Below are positions 19,460-23,888 of a DNA stretch of 64,000 bases, in pieces. The position numbers and the translations under genes were made by a program. A model generated the notes under the pieces. That model did not search any database and was not told the origin of the DNA. It was given only the letters and a program-made list of their open reading frames with translations. Source of the DNA: Actinoplanes sp. L3-i22 (lineage in GTDB: Bacteria; Actinomycetota; Actinomycetes; Mycobacteriales; Micromonosporaceae). Positions within the stretch are counted from its first letter, which is position 1, and each line of letters starts with the position of its first letter. The stretch spans positions 8,936,501 to 9,000,500 of the forward strand of contig NZ_AP024745.1 in the NCBI RefSeq assembly GCF_019704555.1, in the 5' to 3' direction.

Positions 19460-20052
19460 TGCTCTCGCTGGTCGGCGGCGTCGACGTGGTGCGGCTGGCC
19501 GCCGACGGCAACGAGGCGGTCGCCGCCGTCGCCGCGTGCGATCCGGACGTCGTGCTGATGGACCTGCGCATGCCGAACTGCGACGGGGTGACCGCCACCC
19601 GCCGGATCCGGGCCGAGCATCCGCGCACCCAGGTGGTCGTGCTGACCACGTTCGCCGACGACACCGACGTGTTCGACGCGCTGCGGGCCGGCGCCCGCGG
19701 CTACCTGACGAAGGACGCCGGCGCCGAGGAGGTGGAACGCGCCCTGCGCCGGGTCGCCGCCGGCCACGCCGACCTGGATCCGTCCGTCCAGCGCCGGCTG
19801 CTCGGCTGGCTCCCCGACCGGCCCGCGTCGTCGCCCGCCGGGGGTGGTCCGGCTCCGGACGGGCTGACCGATCGGGAGTTGGACGTGCTGCGCCTGATCG
19901 GCAACGGCCTGTCGAACGGGGAGATCGCCACGCACCTGCACGTCTCCGAGTCCACGGTGAAGACCCACGTGAACCACCTGTTCGCGAAGATCCGGGTCCG
20001 CGACCGAGCGCAGGCCGTCACCTACGCCTTCCGCAACGGCATCGCCTCCTGA
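19378..20052 (+). CDS. NarL/FixJ-type response regulator
   Basis: 224 residues. Receiver domain with VVVADDQ (acidic pair), VVLMDLRMP (phospho-acceptor Asp about 62) and LTKDA (Lys); C-terminal LuxR HTH LTDRELDVLRLIGNGLSNGEIA and STVKTHVNHLFAKI. The ATG follows GGAAAGGGA inside the kinase gene. It should be phosphorylated by that kinase and bind the palindrome upstream of the operon and of the divergent membrane-protein gene (inference). Confidence 0.88.
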   Translation: MSDAAQERPLRVVVADDQRMVRDGIQLMLSLVGGVDVVRLAADGNEAVAAVAACDPDVVLMDLRMPNCDGVTATRRIRAEHPRTQVVVLTTFADDTDVFDALRAGARGYLTKDAGAEEVERALRRVAAGHADLDPSVQRRLLGWLPDRPASSPAGGGPAPDGLTDRELDVLRLIGNGLSNGEIATHLHVSESTVKTHVNHLFAKIRVRDRAQAVTYAFRNGIAS

Positions 20053-20157
20053 CCACCGCCACCCGACCAGCACGCGAGCGCCCGGGCCGGGCACCGCCCG
20101 GGTGCAGGCCGGGCAAAGGCGGGCCCGCATCCGGGCGAGGGCGGGCAGGGCGCTGCA

Positions 20158-20286
20158 CGAAGGCGAACCGCGCGCCGCGCGCCGCGCGAAGGCGAACCGC
20201 GCGCCGCGCGAAGGCGAACCGCGCGCCGCGAAAACGGACCGCGCGCCGCACGAAGGCCGACCGCACGCCGCGCGAGGGCGGACCGG
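20158..20286. repeat. Six ~22-bp tandem repeats (minisatellite)
   Basis: Six head-to-tail units resembling CGAAGGCGAACCGCGCGCCG. The first carries a 7-bp internal expansion and the last two are degenerate. The array fills most of the 296-bp gap between the response-regulator stop and the next gene's 3' end. No hairpin-plus-T-run terminator is obvious apart from the self-complementary GCGCGC stretches. No gene is seen. Confidence 0.75.
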
Positions 20287-20348
20287 TCTCGGAGGAGCGG
20301 GACGGCCGGGAGATCAAGCGGCCTCTGAGGAGCGCGGCGGCCGGGAGG

Positions 20349-20771
20349 TCAGGCGGCGGTGACTCCGGCTGTTGTCACCGGCGGCTCGGTGGGGCCGAGG
20401 TGGAGCTCCGTGCGGGCAGGCTCGACCGGGAGCGGCGCCGCGCCGGCGCCGGATTTCGGCAGCGGGCGGCGGGGGTGGACCCGGCCCGAGCTGCCGCCGC
20501 GCCCCGGATAGACCAGCAGCCCGTTGATCGGATCAGGCACCGCGTCCAGCGCGGCCCGGACCGCGGGAAGCGCGTGGAACTCCGCGAAACGCTCGTCGGC
20601 GCGGAACGCGATCTCGAAGAGCACACCCCACGAATGGCGATGCCACTCCCAGTCATAGGCCCCGTGCGTCACGGCGGCCTCGACCAGCGCGTTGCCGAAT
20701 GAATCCTGCCAGCGGGCGGCGGAGGACCGCGGCCCGTCGAATACCTCGATCGACCACCAGTGCAGCTCCAT
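20349..20771 (-). CDS. Conserved hypothetical protein
   Basis: 140 residues, starting MELHWWSIEVFDG. The first 100 residues look folded and soluble, with many aromatics (YDWEWHRHSWG) and the segment INGLLVYPGRGGSSG. The C-terminal 40 residues are Pro/Thr/Ala-rich and probably disordered. I have the impression of a small family in actinomycetes without known function. No catalytic motif is apparent. A longer in-frame start would run into the tRNA-derived repeats and is rejected. Confidence 0.65.
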   Translation of the reverse strand: MELHWWSIEVFDGPRSSAARWQDSFGNALVEAAVTHGAYDWEWHRHSWGVLFEIAFRADERFAEFHALPAVRAALDAVPDPINGLLVYPGRGGSSGRVHPRRPLPKSGAGAAPLPVEPARTELHLGPTEPPVTTAGVTAA

Positions 20772-20825
20772 GCGATCCAATGTACGACCGGATCGCACCC
20801 GCGAACGGGCCAGATTTTCACGGTC

Positions 20826-20993
20826 ACAGGCCCGAGCGCCGAGCCGGACAAGCCACATCACAGGCCCCACTCCCGAACCTGACAAGCCACATCACAGGCC
20901 CGGCACCGAACCCGGCAAGCCACGCCACAGGCCCGATCCCGAACCGGACAAAGCCACGTCGCAGGCCCCGGTGTCGAACCGGGCAAGCCACCC
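20826..20993. repeat. Five ~34-bp tandem repeats resembling tRNA T-arms
   Basis: Five tandem units of 33-34 bp, each from ACAGGCCC to AAGCCAC. Read on the minus strand, every unit contains a T-arm-like stem-loop; the unit closest to the array (20961-20993) still has CCCGG TTCGACA CCGGG, a perfect T-arm, and the others are progressively degraded. They lie just 3' of the tRNA array on the transcribed strand, so they look like serial duplications of a tRNA 3' end. Confidence 0.75.
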
Positions 20994-21033
20994 TTATGAG
21001 GGGCGGGCGGGCGCCGGCCCGCCTGCGATGACC

Positions 21034-21057
21034 CCACAGTGGATGCCACATATCGTG
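21034..21057 (+). repeat. Left copy of array-flanking inverted repeat
   Basis: A 24-bp element beginning CCACAGTGGATG and continuing CACATATC, ending at the 3' terminus of tRNA-Arg(CCG). A near-identical copy (two mismatches) in opposite orientation is at 23218-23241. Both copies point inward, like terminal inverted repeats of a mobile element. Confidence 0.7.
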
Positions 21058-21128
21058 CCCCCGGCTGGACTCGAACCAGCGACCCCGGCGCTCGGAACGC
21101 CGTGCTCTCTCCACTGAGCTACGAAGGC
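21056..21128 (-). tRNA. tRNA-Arg (CCG)
   Basis: 73 nt without encoded CCA. Acceptor GCCTTCG/CGGGGGC with two G-T pairs, anticodon stem CGGCG/CGCCG, loop TTCCGAG, T-arm GCTGG TTCGAGT CCAGC, discriminator A. It is the last gene of the array and is separated from tRNA-His by 180 bp containing a hairpin. Confidence 0.9.
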
Positions 21129-21131
21129 GGG

Positions 21132-21159
21132 TGCGCGCCCGTATGAAAGCGGGCGCGCA
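21132..21159. other. Perfect 10-bp hairpin inside the tRNA array
   Basis: TGCGCGCCCG pairs with CGGGCGCGCA around an 8-base loop, in the 180-bp spacer between tRNA-His and tRNA-Arg(CCG). It has no T-run. It may be an RNA processing or termination signal for the upstream 21 tRNAs. The rest of the spacer shows no gene. Confidence 0.6.
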
Positions 21160-21308
21160 AACGTCCCCGGCTGAAATCCGGGAACGCGGGCGGCGCGGCC
21201 TTTCGGCAGAACGCGCCACCGGAAGAAGCGCAGTACGCGCCTCCAGAAAGCAGGAAAACCAGCACGCGAACCGTTCGCCCCCGAGACGACGGGCCACGTG
21301 CCAAAAAG

Positions 21309-21382
21309 GGTGCCGGGCCGGATTCGAACCGAGCGCCTTCCGGATCCACAGTCCGGTGCTCTACCGCTGAGCTACCAGCACC
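21309..21382 (-). tRNA. tRNA-His (GTG)
   Basis: Includes the extra G at position -1 opposite discriminator C, the hallmark of tRNA-His. Anticodon stem CCGGA/TCCGG, loop CTGTGGA. The T-stem has a C-C mismatch at its outer pair. Confidence 0.9.
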
Positions 21383-21383
21383 G

Positions 21384-21455
21384 TGCCCGAACCAGGGATC
21401 GAACCTGGGACCTCCCCGCTGTGACCGGGGCGCTCTCCCGCTGAGCTATCCGGGC
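21384..21455 (-). tRNA. tRNA-Val (CAC)
   Basis: 72 nt. Acceptor GCCCGGA/TTCGGGC, anticodon stem CCCCG/CGGGG, loop GTCACAG, T-arm CCAGG TTCGATC CCTGG, discriminator A. Only one base separates it from tRNA-His. Confidence 0.92.
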
Positions 21456-21495
21456 GGGAAAATCCACGACGCCGTCCGCGAGGGAAAGCGCACCG

Positions 21496-21580
21496 CGGAG
21501 GAGGTGGGATTCGAACCCACGGGACCCTCCCGGGCCCACGCCGATTCCAGCGGCGATTCCGAAGCCAGGCCGGCTCCTCC
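21496..21580 (-). tRNA. tRNA-Ser (GGA)
   Basis: 85 nt, class II with a long G/C-rich variable arm. Acceptor GGAGGAG/CTCCTCC, anticodon stem CGCCG/CGGCG, loop CTGGAAT, T-arm GTGGG TTCGAAT CCCAC, discriminator G. Confidence 0.9.
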
Positions 21581-21621
21581 AAGACAAAAAACCCCAAACC
21601 GATTGCGACGTACGCCGTAAG

Positions 21622-21696
21622 CAGCGCGGACGGGATTCGAACCCGCACATGCCCTGGGTGAAAACCAGGTGACTCTCCCTATTCGTCCACCGCGCC
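21622..21696 (-). tRNA. tRNA-Glu (TTC)
   Basis: 75 nt. Acceptor GGCGCGG/CCGCGCT (outer G-T pair), anticodon stem CCTGG/CCAGG, loop TTTTCAC, T-arm GCGGG TTCGAAT CCCGT, discriminator G. A second Glu tRNA (CTC) is at 22975-23049. Confidence 0.88.
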
Positions 21697-21701
21697 ATGC
21701 G

Positions 21702-21773
21702 TGCCTCGAGCTGGTGTCGAACCAGCGGCCTCCGCCTTGTCATGGCGGCGCTCTCCCCCTGAGCTACCGAGAC
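21702..21773 (-). tRNA. tRNA-Val (GAC)
   Basis: 72 nt. Acceptor GTCTCGG/TCGAGGC, anticodon stem CCGCC/GGCGG, loop ATGACAA, T-arm GCTGG TTCGACA CCAGC, discriminator A. Confidence 0.92.
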
Positions 21774-21776
21774 TGG

Positions 21777-21852
21777 GAGCAGGGGCGGGATTCGAACCCA
21801 CGATTTCCGGCTTATGAGACCGGCGAGGACGACCGAACTCCTCCACCCTGCA
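21777..21852 (-). tRNA. tRNA with CAT anticodon (Met, or Ile2)
   Basis: About 76 nt. Anticodon stem CCGGT/GCCGG, loop CTCATAA, enlarged D-loop, T-arm GTGGG TTCGAAT CCCGC. The inner six acceptor pairs GCAGGG/CCCTGC are perfect but the outermost would be T-T. It lacks the three G-C pairs of initiators, so it is elongator Met or lysidine-modified Ile2. A CCA follows the presumed discriminator, perhaps by chance. Confidence 0.75.
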
Positions 21853-21854
21853 CG

Positions 21855-21927
21855 TGCGCCGCCAGGGACTCGAACCCCGAACCCGCTGCTTAAGAGGCAG
21901 CTGCTCTACCCATTGAGCTAGCGGCGC
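21855..21927 (-). tRNA. tRNA-Lys (CTT)
   Basis: 73 nt. Acceptor GCGCCGC/GCGGCGC, anticodon stem GCTGC/GCAGC, loop CTCTTAA, T-arm CGGGG TTCGAGT CCCTG, discriminator A. Two bases separate it from the CAT tRNA. Confidence 0.93.
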
Positions 21928-21932
21928 GTAGA

Positions 21933-22021
21933 CGGAAACGGCGCGATTCGAACGCGCACGAGGCATCTCTGCCTCCAACCGCTTTCGAAGCGGCGGCCGG
22001 CACCCATCGGCTGGCGTTTCC
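21933..22021 (-). tRNA. tRNA-Ser (CGA)
   Basis: 89 nt, class II with a long variable arm. Acceptor GGAAACG/CGTTTCC, anticodon stem GCCGC/GCGGT, loop TTCGAAA, T-arm GCGCG TTCGAAT CGCGC, discriminator G. Confidence 0.9.
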
Positions 22022-22032
22022 ACAGAACTACG

Positions 22033-22107
22033 TCGGATCGGCCGGATTCGAACCGGCGTCCTCTCGCTCCCGAAGCGAGCGCGCTGACCAAGCTGCGCCA
22101 CGACCCG
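22033..22107 (-). tRNA. tRNA-Pro (CGG)
   Basis: 75 nt. Acceptor CGGGTCG/CGATCCG with the C1-G72 pair typical of Pro, anticodon stem CTCGC/GCGAG, loop TTCGGGA, T-arm GCCGG TTCGAAT CCGGC, discriminator A. Confidence 0.93.
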
Positions 22108-22147
22108 TTGCACAAAAACCAAAAACCACGACCGACTGCATGAAACG

Positions 22148-22222
22148 TCGGGATGGCGGGATTCGAACCCACGGCCCCCGGTACCCAAGACCGGTGCGCT
22201 GACCAAGCTGCGCCACATCCCG
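22148..22222 (-). tRNA. tRNA-Pro (TGG)
   Basis: 75 nt. Acceptor CGGGATG/CATCCCG with C1-G72, anticodon stem CCGGT/ACCGG, loop CTTGGGT, T-arm GTGGG TTCGAAT CCCGC, discriminator A. Its D-arm is identical to that of the neighbouring Pro (CGG). Confidence 0.93.
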
Positions 22223-22226
22223 AGAG

Positions 22227-22300
22227 TGTCGCCGGGTGGGCTCGAACCACCGGCCTCCGCCTTATCAGGGCGGCGCTCCAACCGACTGAGCTACGGCGAC
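22227..22300 (-). tRNA. tRNA-Ile (GAT)
   Basis: 74 nt. Acceptor GTCGCCG/CGGCGAC, anticodon stem CCGCC/GGCGG, loop CTGATAA, T-arm GGTGG TTCGAGC CCACC, discriminator A. Confidence 0.92.
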
Positions 22301-22306
22301 ACGTTG

Positions 22307-22399
22307 CGGAGAGTGAGAGATTCGAACTCTCGGTGGGGGCCGGAGCCCCCACTGCGGATTAGCAATCCGCCGCCTTAGACCGGACTCGGCCAACTCTCC
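22307..22399 (-). tRNA. tRNA-Ser (GCT)
   Basis: 93 nt, class II with a variable stem (GTGGGGGC/GCCCCCAC). Acceptor GGAGAGT/ACTCTCC, anticodon stem GCGGA/TCCGC, loop TTGCTAA, T-arm GAGAG TTCGAAT CTCTC, discriminator G. Confidence 0.93.
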
Positions 22400-22403
22400 G
22401 AGG

Positions 22404-22475
22404 CGCCCTGTGCCGGGATCGAACCGGCGACCTCGCGCTCGACAGGCGCTTGCTCTTCCACTGAGCTAACAAGGC
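22404..22475 (-). tRNA. tRNA-Asp (GTC)
   Basis: 72 nt. Acceptor GCCTTGT/ACAGGGC, anticodon stem AGCGC/GCGCG with an A-G mismatch at the outer pair, loop CTGTCGA, T-arm GCCGG TTCGATC CCGGC, discriminator G. Its first 16 bases are the apparent source of the partial duplications upstream. Confidence 0.88.
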
Positions 22476-22542
22476 AAAACTGAGCTGACAAGGCAAACTG
22501 CGCTAACAGGCTGACCAGGCAGCATGTGCTGACAAGGCAACG
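22476..22542. repeat. Tandem partial copies of a tRNA 5' end
   Basis: On the minus strand this spacer contains about four degraded copies of the tRNA-Asp start (GCCTTGT followed by CAGC or TAGC), for example at 22480-22497 and 22526-22540. It looks like slipped duplication of the tRNA 5' end. No complete tRNA can be folded from it. Confidence 0.7.
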
Positions 22543-22616
22543 TGGACCCGGCCGGATTCGAACCGGCCGCCTCCGCTGTGCGAGAGCGGCGCTCTACCAG
22601 AATGAGCTACGAGCCC
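22543..22616 (-). tRNA. tRNA-Ala (CGC)
   Basis: 74 nt. Acceptor GGGCTCG/CGGGTCC has the G3-T70 wobble that identifies tRNA-Ala. Anticodon stem CCGCT/AGCGG, loop CTCGCAC, T-arm GCCGG TTCGAAT CCGGC, discriminator A. Confidence 0.95.
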
Positions 22617-22627
22617 TTGGACGTACG

Positions 22628-22701
22628 TACCCGGAGCGCGATTCGAACGCGCACTTCCACCGTTCTGAGCGGTGTGCCTCCTGCCGTTGGGCTACCCGGG
22701 C
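22628..22701 (-). tRNA. tRNA with CAG (Leu) anticodon but class I body
   Basis: 74 nt. Acceptor GCCCGGG/TCCGGGT, anticodon stem CACCG/CGGTG, loop CTCAGAA, T-arm GCGCG TTCGAAT CGCGC, discriminator A. The anticodon reads CUG (Leu), but the variable region is only five bases, whereas bacterial tRNA-Leu has a long variable arm. The charged amino acid is therefore uncertain. The D-stem has a C-A mismatch. Confidence 0.8.
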
Positions 22702-22720
22702 GGGACAAACAATGGTGCAG

Positions 22721-22793
22721 AGCCGGAGGCGGGACTCGAACCCGCTGCCTCTCGATTACGAAACGAGTGCACGACCAGTCGTGCTCCACCGGC
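22721..22793 (-). tRNA. tRNA-Thr (CGT), degenerate
   Basis: 73 nt. Loop TTCGTAA gives anticodon CGT; D-stem GCAC/GTGC and T-arm GCGGG TTCGAGT CCCGC are good. Weak points are a T-T mismatch in the acceptor (GCCGGTG/CTCCGGC), a T-T closing pair in the anticodon stem and G instead of T at position 8. It may be decaying. Confidence 0.7.
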
Positions 22794-22805
22794 ATGATGA
22801 CGTCG

Positions 22806-22879
22806 CTGCGGGCGGAGGATTCGAACCTCCAACCTTCCGGTTCAGAGCCGGATATGCTGCCGAATTGCACCAGCCCGCA
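22806..22879 (-). tRNA. tRNA-Gln (CTG)
   Basis: 74 nt. Acceptor TGCGGGC/GCCCGCA with the T1-A72 pair typical of Gln, anticodon stem TCCGG/CCGGA, loop CTCTGAA, T-arm GGAGG TTCGAAT CCTCC, discriminator G. Confidence 0.93.
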
Positions 22880-22897
22880 TCACATGAGTAAATTCAG

Positions 22898-22970
22898 AGT
22901 GGTTACCGGGATTTGAACCCGGGACCTCCGCCATGGCGAGGCGGCGCTCTTCCCGCTGAGCTACAACCAC
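22898..22970 (-). tRNA. tRNA-Gly (GCC) with C33
   Basis: 73 nt. Acceptor GTGGTTG/TAACCAC, anticodon stem CCGCC/GGCGG, T-arm CCGGG TTCAAAT CCCGG. The loop reads TCGCCAT, so position 33 is C instead of the nearly universal T, and the discriminator is T. Anticodon GCC is the only sensible assignment. Confidence 0.82.
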
Positions 22971-22974
22971 ATCG

Positions 22975-23049
22975 TCGCCCGTCCGGGGGTCGAACCCGGT
23001 CTTCCGGATTGAGAGTCCGGTGGTCTAACCTTCCGCAGCCTCACGGGCG
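22975..23049 (-). tRNA. tRNA-Glu (CTC), divergent
   Basis: 75 nt. Acceptor CGCCCGT/ACGGGCG, anticodon stem CCGGA/TCCGG, loop CTCTCAA, T-arm CCGGG TTCGACC CCCGG, discriminator A. The D-stem is weak (C-A mismatch) and position 8 appears to be G. Anticodon CTC reads GAG. Confidence 0.78.
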
Positions 23050-23093
23050 CTGCTCACGACGTACCCAATAATGGTTTTGATTTTGATGTGACG

Positions 23094-23166
23094 TGTCCCC
23101 GGAGAGATTTGAACTCCCGACCCCCAGGTTCGTAGCCTGGTGCTCTTTCCGCTGAGCTACGGAGAC
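23094..23166 (-). tRNA. tRNA-Arg (ACG)
   Basis: 73 nt. Acceptor GTCTCCG/CGGGGAC, anticodon stem CCAGG/CCTGG, loop CTACGAA, T-arm GGGAG TTCAAAT CTCTC, discriminator A. A34 would be edited to inosine by TadA to read CGN codons. Confidence 0.93.
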
Positions 23167-23173
23167 ATGATGG

Positions 23174-23216
23174 TGTTCGCCGGCCGCCGGCGGCAGTGCT
23201 GCCGACGGCCGGAACA
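23174..23216. other. Large G/C hairpin between tRNA-Trp and tRNA-Arg
   Basis: TGTTC and GAACA close a long, slightly bulged stem (CGGCCG/CGGCCG, then GGCAG/CTGCC around TG). It lies in the 98-bp spacer after tRNA-Trp, next to the inverted repeat at 23218-23241. It may be a processing site or a factor-dependent terminator. Confidence 0.6.
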
Positions 23217-23217
23217 T

Positions 23218-23241
23218 CAAGATATGTGTCATCCACTGTGG
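23218..23241 (-). repeat. Right copy of array-flanking inverted repeat
   Basis: On the minus strand this reads CCACAGTGGATG then CACATATC, matching the element at 21034-21057 with two mismatches in 24. A consensus -35 hexamer TTGACA (minus strand, 23245-23250) lies immediately upstream, so the copy may also overlap a promoter for the 21 downstream tRNAs. The -10 is ambiguous. Confidence 0.7.
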
Positions 23242-23264
23242 AGTTGTCAAAGAGCATGACGAAG

Positions 23265-23336
23265 CACGGGCAGCAGGATTCGAACCCGCAACCAACAGTT
23301 TTGGAGGCTGTTGCTCTACCGTTGAGCTACACCCGT
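23265..23336 (-). tRNA. tRNA-Trp (CCA)
   Basis: 72 nt. Acceptor ACGGGTG/TGCCCGT, loop CTCCAAA, T-arm GCGGG TTCGAAT CCTGC, discriminator G as usual for Trp. The anticodon stem has a C-A mismatch at its inner pair. It is the first gene of the array and starts about ten bases after the T-run of a terminator. Confidence 0.9.
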
Positions 23337-23346
23337 AGGGGAAAAG

Positions 23347-23378
23347 AAAAACCGCCCGGTCCCGGATCGGGAGGGCGG
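23347..23378 (-). terminator. Intrinsic terminator upstream of the tRNA array
   Basis: On the minus strand CCGCCC and GGGCGG plus inner TCCCG/CGGGA form a stem with a 3-base loop and a 2-base bulge, followed directly by TTTTTCTTTT. This is one of the few canonical intrinsic terminators in the window. It separates the 49-codon ORF from tRNA-Trp, leaving almost no room for a promoter between them. Confidence 0.85.
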
Positions 23379-23388
23379 CTGACCGACG

Positions 23389-23406
23389 CTAGCGGAATTG
23401 CTAGCC
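23389..23406. other. GCTAGC inverted repeat over the short ORF stop codon
   Basis: GCTAGC, six bases, GCTAGC. It overlaps the stop codon of the 49-codon ORF and precedes the terminator by ten bases. It could be an alternative RNA hairpin in the leader. Confidence 0.5.
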
Positions 23407-23550
23407 TCGCCACCACTCCGGACCACTCTTCGGTTCACGGTGAACCGGCAGATCCATGATCAGACTCATCCGGGGCTGACCCGATCGCGCCGCGACGCCC
23501 TCGGCTCGCAGCGTCTCGCGCTGCGGCTTGCTGGAGGTTTGCCACCGCAT
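23401..23550 (-). CDS. Short ORF (49 aa), possible leader peptide or small protein
   Basis: ATG preceded by GGAAGGGG, eight bases away, then 49 codons from MRWQTSSKPQ to PEWWRG and a TAG stop. It has no membrane segment and is basic, with three Trp, two of them adjacent five and four residues before the end. A promoter-like pair (TTGCCG, 17 bp, TAACGT) lies upstream and an intrinsic terminator just downstream. It could be an independent small gene or the leader of the tRNA array, whose first gene is tRNA-Trp. Coding status rests on start signals only. Confidence 0.55.
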   Translation of the reverse strand: MRWQTSSKPQRETLRAEGVAARSGQPRMSLIMDLPVHREPKSGPEWWRG

Positions 23551-23619
23551 GATCTTCACCCCTTCCCTGATCGTTTCGCCGCCCGGCCTTTCGGCCCGCC
23601 CGGCTCGCTTGTGATGACT

Positions 23620-23648
23620 ACGTTAAGCCGTCGTGCCAAGACCGGCAA
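23620..23648 (-). promoter_or_regulatory. Putative promoter of short ORF / tRNA leader
   Basis: Minus strand -35 TTGCCG (23643-23648) and -10 TAACGT (23620-23625) with a 17-bp spacer, matching the housekeeping sigma pattern TTGnnn-N17-TAnnnT. It would start a transcript about 65 bases before the 49-codon ORF. Confidence 0.55.
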
Positions 23649-23732
23649 CGCAATTAATCGCCGAATCTGAAATTGATCGAGTTCACCGGCCGACCGGGCC
23701 GGACCGGACCCGCTGCCGCCGCCCCCTATGCG

Positions 23733-23770
23733 TCCGGGGTGAAGTTAGGCTACCCTAACTTCACCCCGGA
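23733..23770. promoter_or_regulatory. 17-bp perfect palindrome with iron-box-like core
   Basis: Arms 23733-23749 and 23754-23770 are perfectly complementary around CTAC. The core (23740-23758, containing GTTAGGCTACCCTAA) matches the DtxR/IdeR consensus TTAGGTTAGGCTAACCTAA at 16 of 19 positions. It lies downstream of the MFS gene and about 85 bp upstream of the putative promoter of the short ORF. A simple terminator function is the alternative. Confidence 0.55.
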
Positions 23771-23830
23771 GGGGCGCACGAAAAAGCGGCACGGTCATGG
23801 CCGCATGCGGCCGTGACCGTGGATGGAGCA

Positions 23831-23863
23831 GACGCCGGGCCCCGCTGCCCGGGGCCCGGCGTC
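23831..23863. terminator. 14-bp hairpin terminator after the MFS gene
   Basis: GACGCCGGGCCCCG pairs perfectly with its complement around a 5-base loop, 25 bp beyond the MFS stop codon. It lacks a T-run on the minus strand. Confidence 0.8.
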
Positions 23864-23888
23864 TTCAATTTCTCGTGGATCCCGGAGC

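Noticed and set aside
20826..20993. CRISPR array
   Set aside because: The units are directly adjacent with no unique spacers, they vary internally and no cas genes are near; they are tandem tRNA-derived repeats.
21129..21308. A 23rd tRNA in the spacer between tRNA-His and tRNA-Arg
   Set aside because: No anticodon arm or T-arm could be folded; only one hairpin and an A-rich stretch are present.
21056..23336. Phage or ICE attachment site
   Set aside because: No integrase or other mobility gene lies on either side and no direct repeat of a tRNA 3' end at a distance was recognised.
23265..23400. T-box riboswitch in front of tRNA-Trp
   Set aside because: No T-box consensus sequence or specifier stem was found, and T-boxes regulate protein genes rather than tRNAs.
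23398..23670. A 90-codon plus-strand frame opposite the short ORF
   Set aside because: No binding site and poor composition; the minus-strand ORF has much better start and stop signals.
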